A DNA stretch of 64,000 bases, from contig JAPOVL010000051.1 of NCBI GenBank assembly GCA_026708115.1, forward strand, positions 1 to 64,000, read 5' to 3'. This document shows positions 55,517 through 63,052 of this stretch, one piece after another. This DNA is from Chloroflexota bacterium (GTDB lineage Bacteria; Chloroflexota; Anaerolineae; Aggregatilineales; Phototrophicaceae). The first letter of the stretch is position 1. Every line of letters starts with the position of its first letter. The notes beneath the pieces were generated by a model. That model made no database searches, was not told the origin of the DNA, and worked only from the letters and a program-made list of their open reading frames with translations. Made by a program: the position numbers and the translations under genes.

Positions 55517-55939
55517 TCAATGCGTCTTCTCGCGCATGAGCTTGCCGTACATACCGATCCAGTCGCTTGGATCGCGCGTAAGTCTGTTGACCTTGATATC
55601 GGAAAAATGCGGAAAAAGCTTGAACATAGCTTCCGGGATCTGCTCCCAATTGTCGCTCCTGACCAGTTTTTCCAAGGAAGCCGATGAAAGCGAACACCAC
55701 CACCATTTTTGCTGGAAGTCATCGGCTTTTTTCCAATAGCCGCGTTTCTCCCAGGCGACGGCCGACTCCTCAACCGTGGCCTCAATCGCGCGCAAACTGA
55801 AAATAACTGCGGCCACCATATCTTTGGAACTGTCATCTATTGTTGTCTTCTGCCCGAGATGCCGCAGAATCTCGGCGACGGTTCTCATGTGCGCATTGCG
55901 ACGTTTGCCAGGGCTGTTTGTGTTTATGACCCGCGCCAT
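55517..55939 (-). CDS. Unknown operon, third gene: conserved-looking small protein
   Basis: A 140-residue protein without a name. It opens MARVINTNSPGKRRNAHMR and contains TVAEILRHLGQKTTID, then a helical middle (SLRAIEATVEESAVAWEKRGYW) and an aromatic, KKADDFQQKWWW-rich part. NSPGKRRN looks like a nucleic-acid-contacting loop but is only suggestive. It starts three bases after the stop of the middle gene, so all three genes of this cassette belong to one transcript. Confidence 0.7.
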   Translation of the reverse strand: MARVINTNSPGKRRNAHMRTVAEILRHLGQKTTIDDSSKDMVAAVIFSLRAIEATVEESAVAWEKRGYWKKADDFQQKWWWCSLSSASLEKLVRSDNWEQIPEAMFKLFPHFSDIKVNRLTRDPSDWIGMYGKLMREKTH

Positions 55940-55942
55940 GGA

Positions 55943-56377
55943 CTATTCCCCGGCTGCCGGGTGATGGGGACGGATACCGCGGTAGATCCGCACGCCGCCT
56001 ATAGTCTTGAGAATCGTGGCGGCGTCCCTGCCAGTGATTTCCGCTAGTTCGAGCGGATTCAGGGGTTGGTTGCCATTGACTAGCAGAGCGCGAAAAACGC
56101 TATCAATGAGGCCAATGTGCTCGCTGATGAAATCGGCTCTTTGCGATGACTCCCTGATCGCCAAACCCAATGTGTCCAACTGGAAAACTTCTCCGGTCTG
56201 TGGGTCGATGTAGTCGAAGGATTCGTGCAAGTCTTGCTGCTCGAGTTGTGTCTGTTGCTCGCGCGTCAGGTGCGTAAGCAGATAAACATGTAAGTCGTCT
56301 CGGCTTGACTCCCACCAATCATAGTCGATACGGAATTTGGTTTTTATGCTGGGCTTGATCAGATAATTGAGAGACAT
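55943..56377 (-). CDS. Unknown operon, second gene: protein with possible C-terminal winged helix
   Basis: A 144-residue protein. The start was placed at ATG 56375-56377 (MSLNYLIKPSIK), 17 bases after the preceding stop; a longer frame reaches 56449 inside the previous gene. The first half is charged with RIDYDWWESSRDDLHVY. The second half ends QPLNPLELAEITGRDAATILKTIGGVRIYRG, which reads like a degenerate winged helix. No enzymatic motif is visible. The neighbour upstream also ends in a winged-helix-like tail. Confidence 0.65.
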   Translation of the reverse strand: MSLNYLIKPSIKTKFRIDYDWWESSRDDLHVYLLTHLTREQQTQLEQQDLHESFDYIDPQTGEVFQLDTLGLAIRESSQRADFISEHIGLIDSVFRALLVNGNQPLNPLELAEITGRDAATILKTIGGVRIYRGIRPHHPAAGE

Positions 56378-56393
56378 CTGGATGGCCTTAGGA

Positions 56394-57977
56394 TCACTCG
56401 CTGAGTTTCCAGTAGTTGCCGCCGACATACTCAAATTCGGGATTGGCAACGAGCGTGGCGCAAATGGGACCCGGTGGACAGCGGCGCAAAATGTTTATGG
56501 TACTGTAAAGTACTTTGGCGTGTACCGACTTTTGCGGATTCTGTTTGCTTAGTTCGGCAATCAGACTGCGCAATAGCTTAGCAAGCGGCACCTGCTTGTT
56601 TTGCACATCCTTACCCAGGCGATCGACTTCGGAAAGCACATTGGCGCCAACAATAATCATGTCATCGTAATCGGCGCCGATAGCTCGTTTCGCCGTGCTA
56701 AAACGGAGTTGGTCGTTATCTGTGCTTTCGACCACGGGAATCCATTCGGTGCGCGGACGATAATTGTCAAACTCAATTTCGAATCGACTGGGGTCTTTGG
56801 TCCGGTTTAGATAAACGTACGCGCCGACGGGAAGATGGTGCTTCTGGTAAAGCGCGGCCAGGCCATAAACATATTTGAACCGGTGGACAACCCAACAGGG
56901 GTATTCCTCTTTATCCAGGGTATCAACGATCGTGATGGCGATACGCGGCGTCTTGGCATCCGGGAAAACGTGCTTGGTTTCCGAATTGATGGGCAATGTG
57001 CCGACGCGTCGATGCGGATAGGTCAAGGTAATGCTGACCTCATCGTCGGGTGGCGCGGACTTCAAAGGCGAATGCTCGTCGTCCAAATCATATTCCAGTT
57101 GCAGCATTTCGTTCTTGAGCAGACCCCGATCATACTCGACCGGCAGGTACTGCAGAATCTTGGGCACCTGCCGCACCATCCGGGGCAGCAAGCGGGTCAA
57201 ATGCCAAAGTATGATGCCGGCGGGTCCCACTTCGTCAAATCGTTCATCCTGGTTCATGGCGTAATTCAAGGAAAAGACTTGCAAGGGTTTTGGTGAATCC
57301 CCAAGTCCGCCAATCTGTTCCAAGATTTCATCAGGCCCCAATGGCCCTCCCCCGTGCATGTCCAAGACTGCTTCTGACAAGTGCAAATGTCCGATATCAA
57401 CCTCTTGCATGAGTTCGCGTACAAACCAGGTCCCCGCGATCCGCACAAGATCGGGGTTCTTTTCCAGAGCGTCATTCACTTGTTGGATAATCGTCACTTC
57501 CGGGGCATTGACAATGTCTTCTACGGTGAATTCGCTGTGTGAATCGCCGGGGTGATGGTTGTTGTCGGGCTCGTTGAGAGGGTGCTCTCCGCTGTACTCT
57601 GTGGCAAATTCACGAAGTGGCGCATCCGGCATCGAAGCCGCGTCGTCAAATGCAACTGATGCAACTTTGAAAGGGCCCACATTGTTGTTCTTGCCGTCCC
57701 GCAATCCGATAACGGTGGCAGTACGGAAGTTCATTTGCGAAAAGGTTAATCGATCTCCAACCGCGAAGCTCCCGCAAGGCTGGTATACCTTGGTACCTTG
57801 ATATTGTTGCTCAAGCTGTCGTTTGATGTTTTCTTCGCGCTGTCTGATTATCGCAGTCGCAAGCTCTACGCTGGACAAGGGCATCTCTTTTTCCAGCAGG
57901 AGGTTGGTGATGCTATCTATGTCTTCAGCACCGATTGAGAAGCTGTACGCCCAATGTTGTGCCGGTAACAAGGTCAT
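56394..57977 (-). CDS. Unknown operon, first gene: large protein with terminal helix-turn-helix-like modules
   Basis: A 527-residue soluble protein, no recognised family. Residues 15-60 (ITNLLLEKEMPLSSVELATAI) look like a winged-helix start, and about 66-115 (QPCGSFAVGDRLTF, TATVIGLRDGKNNN) a small beta barrel. A central region around 175-300 includes GTWFVRELMQEVDIGHLHLSEAVLDM. Residues 300-440 are beta-rich. The C-terminus again resembles a winged helix (STINILRRCPPGPICATLV, FEYVGGNYWKLSE), similar to HARE-HTH tails. The start has a strong AAGGAGG. It leads the operon and may be a DNA-binding or regulatory factor; this is inference. Confidence 0.7.
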   Translation of the reverse strand: MTLLPAQHWAYSFSIGAEDIDSITNLLLEKEMPLSSVELATAIIRQREENIKRQLEQQYQGTKVYQPCGSFAVGDRLTFSQMNFRTATVIGLRDGKNNNVGPFKVASVAFDDAASMPDAPLREFATEYSGEHPLNEPDNNHHPGDSHSEFTVEDIVNAPEVTIIQQVNDALEKNPDLVRIAGTWFVRELMQEVDIGHLHLSEAVLDMHGGGPLGPDEILEQIGGLGDSPKPLQVFSLNYAMNQDERFDEVGPAGIILWHLTRLLPRMVRQVPKILQYLPVEYDRGLLKNEMLQLEYDLDDEHSPLKSAPPDDEVSITLTYPHRRVGTLPINSETKHVFPDAKTPRIAITIVDTLDKEEYPCWVVHRFKYVYGLAALYQKHHLPVGAYVYLNRTKDPSRFEIEFDNYRPRTEWIPVVESTDNDQLRFSTAKRAIGADYDDMIIVGANVLSEVDRLGKDVQNKQVPLAKLLRSLIAELSKQNPQKSVHAKVLYSTINILRRCPPGPICATLVANPEFEYVGGNYWKLSE

Positions 57978-58060
57978 CGGCCTCCTTATCCTTTTGCCGC
58001 CAATCCAATTTCAAGCATAGAAACTGCCGGGGAGTTGCTGATAATCTCGATAACGCTGCA

Positions 58061-58090
58061 ATCCTACTGTAAGCGGTCGCTGGTCGTCAA
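58061..58090 (-). promoter_or_regulatory. Possible promoter of the unknown three-gene operon
   Basis: On the minus strand TTGACG (58085-58090) and TAGGAT (58061-58066) are 18 bases apart. The predicted start lies about 75 bases before the first gene. The -35 matches five of six positions, the -10 four of six. Confidence 0.4.
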
Positions 58091-58223
58091 GCGCAACTTG
58101 TGCCAATCTTGGCTCTTGACAAGGAATTACGGGAGAATCGACCAGGTTGACTACCTTGGGTTGCGCCCAGATTTAGCTCAGCGGGTCATTCTGGTATTGG
58201 ATCCGATGTGATCGAGGCGACTG

Positions 58224-58252
58224 TTGACCTAAAATTCTTGCTCGACTATACT
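58224..58252 (+). promoter_or_regulatory. Promoter of the rpmH operon
   Basis: TTGACC (58224-58229) and TATACT (58247-58252) with exactly 17 bases between them, five of six matches in each hexamer. It starts about 40 bases before the rpmH ATG. Confidence 0.7.
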
Positions 58253-58296
58253 TACCCTTTGTGGATTGAGACGTAGCAAATGTAAAGGCAAGTGGG

Positions 58297-58476
58297 ATGT
58301 CAACCAAAAGAACATGGCAGCCAAAAGTGCGACGCCGCAAACGCGTGCATGGATTCCGCAAGCGAATGAGTACCAGTAACGGTCGCCGTGTACTCAAGGC
58401 AAGGCGGAGGCGCGGACGTCATCAACTTGCCGTCACGCCCAACCATGTCAAGAAAGTCAACTGGAATGCAAGCTAA
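58297..58476 (+). CDS. rpmH: Ribosomal protein L34
   Basis: A 59-residue, highly basic protein with the L34 signature: [38 protein letters not shown]. It is slightly longer at the C-terminus than the usual 44-46 residues ([18 protein letters not shown] extension). It begins the classic rpmH-rnpA-yidD-yidC order. The ATG at 58297 follows a short leader from the promoter at 58224; GTGGG lies close to the start. The stop TAA abuts the rnpA GTG. Confidence 0.95.
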   Translation: MSTKRTWQPKVRRRKRVHGFRKRMSTSNGRRVLKARRRRGRHQLAVTPNHVKKVNWNAS

Positions 58477-58821
58477 GTGATGAAAACTGCCCTAAGGCTG
58501 CGGCAGTCTAGCGATTTTGCTCGTGTGCGGCAAGAAGGCAAAGTTTATCGTCATCCTGCAATGCTGATCAGCTTACGCGACAACGACCTGCCCCGCAATC
58601 GCTATGGCTTTGTCGTTGGCAAACGCACAGGGACCGCCGTATCTCGCAACCGAGTCAAACGCCGCCTTCGAGCTGTGATTGACGGCGTGCACGATTGTTT
58701 GGGGCAGGGCTACGATATCGTAATCGTTGCCAAACCCGCAATACTTCAGCAACCATATAGCGAATTGCAGCGTATAGTGAATGTCTTGTTTCAGCGCGCG
58801 CGCCTGTTGAAGGTCGGCTGA
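58477..58821 (+). CDS. rnpA: Ribonuclease P protein component
   Basis: A 114-residue basic protein that helps the RNase P RNA process tRNA precursors. The signature [13 protein letters not shown] near 56-68 and the GFVVGKRTG strand are clear. Start is GTG 58477, directly after the rpmH stop, or ATG 58480, one codon further. The gene is followed by yidD after one base. Confidence 0.95.
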   Translation: MMKTALRLRQSSDFARVRQEGKVYRHPAMLISLRDNDLPRNRYGFVVGKRTGTAVSRNRVKRRLRAVIDGVHDCLGQGYDIVIVAKPAILQQPYSELQRIVNVLFQRARLLKVG

Positions 58822-58822
58822 A

Positions 58823-59050
58823 GTGTTCAAGTGGATTTTGTTGCGAGCGATCCGTGGCTACAAGCGAATTTTGTCGCCGTTATTGCCATCCGCTTGCCGA
58901 TTCACGCCAACATGTTCCGCCTATGCTTACGAGGCAATTGAAGTCTATGGACCTGCGCGAGGCGCATGGATGGGATTGCGGCGGATATTGAGATGCCATC
59001 CGCTTAACCCAGGTGGTTATGATCCCGTTCCCCCAAGGAGTGATGCTTGA
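58823..59050 (+). CDS. yidD: Membrane protein insertion efficiency factor YidD
   Basis: A 75-residue YidD protein. [33 protein letters not shown] and [18 protein letters not shown] are nearly diagnostic, with three conserved Cys. It probably assists YidC at the cytoplasmic membrane. Starts at GTG, right behind rnpA, and its last codons overlap the next gene's TTG start. Confidence 0.95.
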   Translation: MFKWILLRAIRGYKRILSPLLPSACRFTPTCSAYAYEAIEVYGPARGAWMGLRRILRCHPLNPGGYDPVPPRSDA

Positions 59051-60222
59051 ACTTGACGACACATAGGCGAATTCGCTTGGGCATAATCATGCTGCTTTTT
59101 GCGCTGACCGCGACGTCTTGTGTCGGAACGCGCATGGGTGTCAGTTGGCCATCGGTCGGGCTGATTGACCTCGATGGCCAGGAACACATCTCACTGTCAT
59201 ACAACGACCAGGTCGCAATACTGAGCCCGGCAAATGGCGTGCCGGCCAGATTGATCAATCCTGAAAGTGGCAGGCCAATACGCGATAGCGAAAACAATCC
59301 GCGCAGTTGGGTGCTTTCGGGCGCCTCCTATGACAACGCGCAGTTTTACGCCTTGCCCATACGGCTGGACGAGGAAACGCTTTTGGTCGCTGACCATAAC
59401 AAAAGGCTGCTGAAGGTCGATGCCGTCGTGGCAGAAGTGCAGCGCGCCATACCTGTTGCCGATCAAGTCGTCGCCAGCATGCTCGAGGTCGAGGACGTCA
59501 TCTACGTTCCCTATCAGAATGGCGGTCTGAGAGCGACTTCAAAGATCGACTTCAGCGAATTGTGGACCTTCCCCACGAGCGGGGGCATTTGGGCGCGGCC
59601 GCTCTCGGTGGACGGCATGATCTTTGTACCCTCGATGAATCATCAGTTGTACGCGATTGATCGGGCAAGCGGCGCGCAGTTGTGGTCGGTCGACTTGGGC
59701 GGAAGCGTCGCCTCCACCCCGTTGCTGGCAAACGGCCGTCTATATGTCGGTAGCTTTAACAAGTCCTTTTTTGAGATATCGCTTGATGGCCAGATCCTGA
59801 GCAAATACGACACGCAGAATTGGGTCTGGGGCACCCCGGCGATTGACCAGAATGGGGTCATATACGTCGCGGATCTCGGCGGATATGTGCATGCGCTTGA
59901 TACGCGCGGCGGCCTGGCCGAACGCTGGTCCGTGCAGGTGGCGGAAAGAGGCATTCAGGCGGGACCGCTGTTTTATGACGGGCGCGTGATCGTTTCTTCG
60001 CGTGATGGCAAGGTCTATTGGCTGGACAGCCGCGATGGCGAGTTGATAAATGCGCGCGAAATCGAAGGAGCGCCAGAGTTGCTTGGCAACTTGCTGTTAT
60101 TGGAGCCAAGCGCGACCATGGATATCGATGAACCCTTGATCATTGTAAGTTCAGTCGATCCTGGCAAGCTGTTAATCGCGTTTGGAGTCGATGGGCGCCA
60201 AACCTGGGTATACCCTCGTTAG
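59047..60222 (+). CDS. Lipoprotein with PQQ-like beta-propeller (BamB-like fold)
   Basis: A 391-residue exported lipoprotein. The signal peptide and lipobox LTATSC place the modified Cys near residue 25. The mature part has repeated propeller blades ([68 protein letters not shown]). The fold resembles BamB and quinoprotein propellers, but without PQQ-binding acidic residues that I can identify. The start is TTG, preceded by AAGGAG. Lying between yidD and yidC in a membrane-insertion operon, it may help fold or monitor secreted proteins. Confidence 0.75.
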   Translation: MNLTTHRRIRLGIIMLLFALTATSCVGTRMGVSWPSVGLIDLDGQEHISLSYNDQVAILSPANGVPARLINPESGRPIRDSENNPRSWVLSGASYDNAQFYALPIRLDEETLLVADHNKRLLKVDAVVAEVQRAIPVADQVVASMLEVEDVIYVPYQNGGLRATSKIDFSELWTFPTSGGIWARPLSVDGMIFVPSMNHQLYAIDRASGAQLWSVDLGGSVASTPLLANGRLYVGSFNKSFFEISLDGQILSKYDTQNWVWGTPAIDQNGVIYVADLGGYVHALDTRGGLAERWSVQVAERGIQAGPLFYDGRVIVSSRDGKVYWLDSRDGELINAREIEGAPELLGNLLLLEPSATMDIDEPLIIVSSVDPGKLLIAFGVDGRQTWVYPR

Positions 60223-60245
60223 CCTTTCGACGGGAGCACTGTGGC

Positions 60246-61151
60246 ATGTGGGATATCATCCTTAACCCCTTCGTGACAATCCTGACCTGGTTATACGCCC
60301 TGCTTAACCAGGATATCGTTCTTGCGATTGTCGTCTTGACAGTGATTATTCGTTTCTTGACTTATCCATTGCTGGCAAAACAGCAAGAGTCTTCGCGCAA
60401 GATGCAACAGATACAGCCCCAGTTGAAGAAGCTGCAGGAGAAATACAAGAACGACAAGGAGAAACTCTCCCAAGCTCAAATGAAGTTGTACCGGGAGAAC
60501 AAAGTTAATCCGGTTGGCGGCTGCTTTCCTCTGGTGATCCAGTTCCCGATATTGATTGGTTTGTATCAGGCGATATTCTTCGCCCTAGCTGCGACCCCCT
60601 TCCAGTTGATTGATCTGTCCGAGCGTTTGCTCATCCCGGGCCTGGATGCCTTGATTCCCTTGCAAAGAATGTGGAGCCCGATACCGGGGCTGACGCAGCT
60701 CTTGCCCGAAATGGATCTGACGCTGCCGCCAACGGCGAACCCCTCTTACGCGCTGGTCCTGCCGCTCCTGGTCCTTGTTACGACCTGGGCGCAGTCCAAG
60801 CTGACTATGGCTACGACCAAGGGAAAGAGCGACAAGAAAGATGACGACGATGATGAGGATAGCGGCAGTGGCGTAGGTGGCCAAGCGCAAGCCATGACAA
60901 AAAGCATGACCACCATTATGCCCATCATGTTTGGCGCCTTCTCGCTGTCGTTTTCGGTAGGGCTGTCAATTTATTTCGTCACTTCCAATTTGATTGGCAT
61001 TGTTCAATACAGCCCGCAGGGGCGGCAATTACTGGACAAGGTATTTAGAAAAAAGCAGACCGACGATGTGATTGTCGATGTTGAACTCGAGGATGACAAA
61101 CCGGCAAAGAAACCGCGCCGGTCCAGAAAAAAGAAGCCTCGCAGGAAGTAA
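60246..61151 (+). CDS. yidC: Membrane protein insertase YidC/Oxa1/SpoIIIJ
   Basis: A 301-residue Oxa1-type insertase without the large periplasmic domain of Gram-negative YidC. Segments lie at about 15-35, 97-117, 178-196 and 225-250, with NPVGGCFPLVIQFPILIGLYQ as the conserved part. The coiled cytoplasmic hairpin KMQQIQPQLKKLQEKYKND precedes it. A charged Asp/Lys-rich loop (about 197-213) replaces part of the last interhelical loop. The C-terminus is strongly basic (KKPRRSRKKKPRRK), suited to ribosome contact. It is followed by khpB, as in many bacteria. Confidence 0.93.
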   Translation: MWDIILNPFVTILTWLYALLNQDIVLAIVVLTVIIRFLTYPLLAKQQESSRKMQQIQPQLKKLQEKYKNDKEKLSQAQMKLYRENKVNPVGGCFPLVIQFPILIGLYQAIFFALAATPFQLIDLSERLLIPGLDALIPLQRMWSPIPGLTQLLPEMDLTLPPTANPSYALVLPLLVLVTTWAQSKLTMATTKGKSDKKDDDDDEDSGSGVGGQAQAMTKSMTTIMPIMFGAFSLSFSVGLSIYFVTSNLIGIVQYSPQGRQLLDKVFRKKQTDDVIVDVELEDDKPAKKPRRSRKKKPRRK

Positions 61152-61190
61152 GCTGTTGCATCGGGCGCATCGACGACAGAGGATGACAAC

Positions 61191-61931
61191 ATGGAAATGA
61201 TAGAAGTGACCGGTAACTCGGTCGAATCAGCCATTAGCAAGGGATTGGCCGAATTGAACGCGGCGCCTGCGGACGTGATGATTGAAGTCCTGGAAGAACC
61301 AAATACGGGACTCTTCGGTTTTGGCGCGCGGGAAGCGCGCGTCCGTATGGTGCTGATCGGGAGGCGAAAGACGGCAGAGCCGGACATTGACAGCGCGGAC
61401 GAAACGCAGAGCGATGATCTCCCCTCTGAAACTGCTCTTAAAACTGTACCTGAGGAAGAACTCGGCGATGATGCCATCGTCGGTAAACAAGTTCTCGAAG
61501 AATTGCTCGGCAAAATGGGGGTAGACGCGCGCGTCAGCGTACACCTGACGGATGACGATGCAGACGGTGAAGATCCCCACTGGATGCTGAATGTGACGGG
61601 CGATGGCATTAATCGCTTGATCGGCAGGCGTGGAGAAACATTGTCGTCCTTGCAATACATCGTTCGGCTGATCTGCAGCCGCCGCTTGCAGCGGCGCGCG
61701 AATATTATCGTGGACGCCGCAGGGTATAAAGCCGGCCGTTCAAAACGCCTGCGTGGTCTGGCTAATCGCATGGCCAAGCAGGCGGTGCAACAGGGTCGCA
61801 CGATTACACTCGAGCCGATGCACCCGAATGAACGCCGCATCATCCACTTGACGCTGCGGGGTCGCCAAGATGTTACGACGCGCAGCATTGGAGAGGGACG
61901 TACCCGCAAAGTTACCATCGTTCCCAAATGA
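61191..61931 (+). CDS. khpB: RNA-binding protein KhpB/Jag
   Basis: A 246-residue Jag/EloR/KhpB homologue with three parts: Jag-N (1-55; EEPNTGLFGFGAREARV), an acidic linker, a KH domain (about 130-175; INRLIGRRGETLSSLQYIV) and an R3H domain (about 195-246; MHPNERRIIHLTLRG). In monoderm bacteria it binds RNA with KhpA and affects cell elongation. Its position after yidC is the conserved spoIIIJ-jag arrangement, and a terminator follows. Confidence 0.93.
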   Translation: MEMIEVTGNSVESAISKGLAELNAAPADVMIEVLEEPNTGLFGFGAREARVRMVLIGRRKTAEPDIDSADETQSDDLPSETALKTVPEEELGDDAIVGKQVLEELLGKMGVDARVSVHLTDDDADGEDPHWMLNVTGDGINRLIGRRGETLSSLQYIVRLICSRRLQRRANIIVDAAGYKAGRSKRLRGLANRMAKQAVQQGRTITLEPMHPNERRIIHLTLRGRQDVTTRSIGEGRTRKVTIVPK

Positions 61932-61964
61932 CCGATTGCGGCGATCAATACCGATATCATCTGG

Positions 61965-61991
61965 AGACGCAGTTGCTGCGTCTTTATTTTC
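61965..61991 (+). terminator. Terminator of the rpmH-khpB operon
   Basis: AGACGCAG (61965-61972), loop TTG, CTGCGTCT (61976-61983), followed by TTATTTTCTT. A perfect 8-bp stem. Confidence 0.8.
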
Positions 61992-61998
61992 TTATTTG

Positions 61999-62079
61999 AG
62001 AAACCGCGTCGCTCATGCGACGAGAAGGCTGGTTATTTTGTGTGAGCGCGCCAGACCTTTTCGCTGCCGCCGAGCGGCT
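61999..62079 (-). repeat. Dispersed repeat, copy 9 (subfamily A), reverse orientation
   Basis: The reverse complement of a near-consensus copy: GAAACCGCGTCGCTCATGCGACGAG, TTATTTTGTGTGAGCGCG and TTTTCGCTGCCGCCGAGCGGCT. It follows the operon terminator. Confidence 0.85.
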
Positions 62080-62194
62080 TTTATGGAACCGCTTTACCTG
62101 TGCAAGGATAAGCCTGGTTTTGCTCACTGCCCGCGTCATACCTGCCGCTTTTCTGCCGGTTACGTACCGATCAGCTGCAATCGCTTGAATTCGC

Positions 62195-63049
62195 ATGAAC
62201 GCAAATAGCGAGATTGATGTCTTGCTTGTTGGCCACATGACGGCTGACCTTGTACCTGGCGGCAAGATGCTCGGCGGCACGGTTGCTTATGCCGCGCCGA
62301 CATACGCGGCCTTTGGCCACCGAGTCGGCATTTTGACCAGCGCTGCTTTTGACGAGACCTTGCTCGGCCAGCTTCTGCGCTTTGGCAAAGTGGTTTCGCT
62401 GCCGTCGGCTTCCTCGTTGACATACGAAAACGTATACAGCGATCACGGGCGACAGCAGTTCGTCCGCGCGACGGCATGCGATCTCCGCTTCGGCGACCTG
62501 CCAAATGCCTGGCTTAACGCGCCTTTTGTGCACTTGGGTCCCCTGGCGGCCGAGCTTGACCCGCTGGACATGGCGCGCAACTTTCCGCATGCTACAGTGA
62601 TGTTGACCCTGCAGGGTCTGATGCGACAATGGGGGGCAGACGGCTTAGTTCGCTTCCGGCCCTGGTTCGATGCCGATGCCTTGAGGCTAATTGACATTGT
62701 CGTCTTTAGTCAGGAAGATGTACAGCAGTATCCCCAGCTGACTGAGAAAGTGCGCGGCCTATCCAAGCACCTGATTGTTACCAACGGTCGGCACGGCGGC
62801 ACGTACTACAACTCCGGAGAGGAGATGCGATATGCGAGTTTAGAGGTTGTTCCGCTGGACTTGACCGGTGCCGGCGACGTCTTCGCTGCATCGCTGCTCG
62901 GCGTCCTGCCCTTGGTCGGCAACGACGTGCGAAAGGCAGTCAGCCTTGCCGGGCGCCTGGCCGCCTATTCTGTAACGCGCAGCGGCGTCGATAGCGCGCC
63001 CACTCCAGACGAAATCGCCGCTGCTATCAAGCGCTTTCAAGGAGGATGA
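62195..63049 (+). CDS. PfkB family carbohydrate kinase
   Basis: A 284-residue ribokinase-like sugar or nucleoside kinase. The start NANSEIDVLLVGHMTADLV and GGTVAYAAPTYAAFGHRV give the N-terminal half; the catalytic loop is LDLTGAGDVFAASLLG near 222-237 with the GAGD anion hole and Asp base. The short length suggests an archaeal or Chloroflexota subfamily rather than FruK or RbsK. The substrate is unknown; it precedes an amidohydrolase by 3 bp. The ATG is 115 bases after the repeat. Confidence 0.85.
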   Translation: MNANSEIDVLLVGHMTADLVPGGKMLGGTVAYAAPTYAAFGHRVGILTSAAFDETLLGQLLRFGKVVSLPSASSLTYENVYSDHGRQQFVRATACDLRFGDLPNAWLNAPFVHLGPLAAELDPLDMARNFPHATVMLTLQGLMRQWGADGLVRFRPWFDADALRLIDIVVFSQEDVQQYPQLTEKVRGLSKHLIVTNGRHGGTYYNSGEEMRYASLEVVPLDLTGAGDVFAASLLGVLPLVGNDVRKAVSLAGRLAAYSVTRSGVDSAPTPDEIAAAIKRFQGG

Positions 63050-63052
63050 GCT

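Noticed and set aside
58150-58200. TTTAGCTCAGCGGGT resembles the D-arm of a tRNA.
   Set aside because: There is no matching acceptor stem, anticodon loop or TTCGA-type T-loop in the next 80 bases, so it is not a tRNA gene.
57978-58296. Possible replication origin, because rpmH-rnpA often lies near dnaA.
   Set aside because: No dnaA or dnaN gene is present and no cluster of TTATCCACA-like boxes was found; the region is explained by two divergent promoters.
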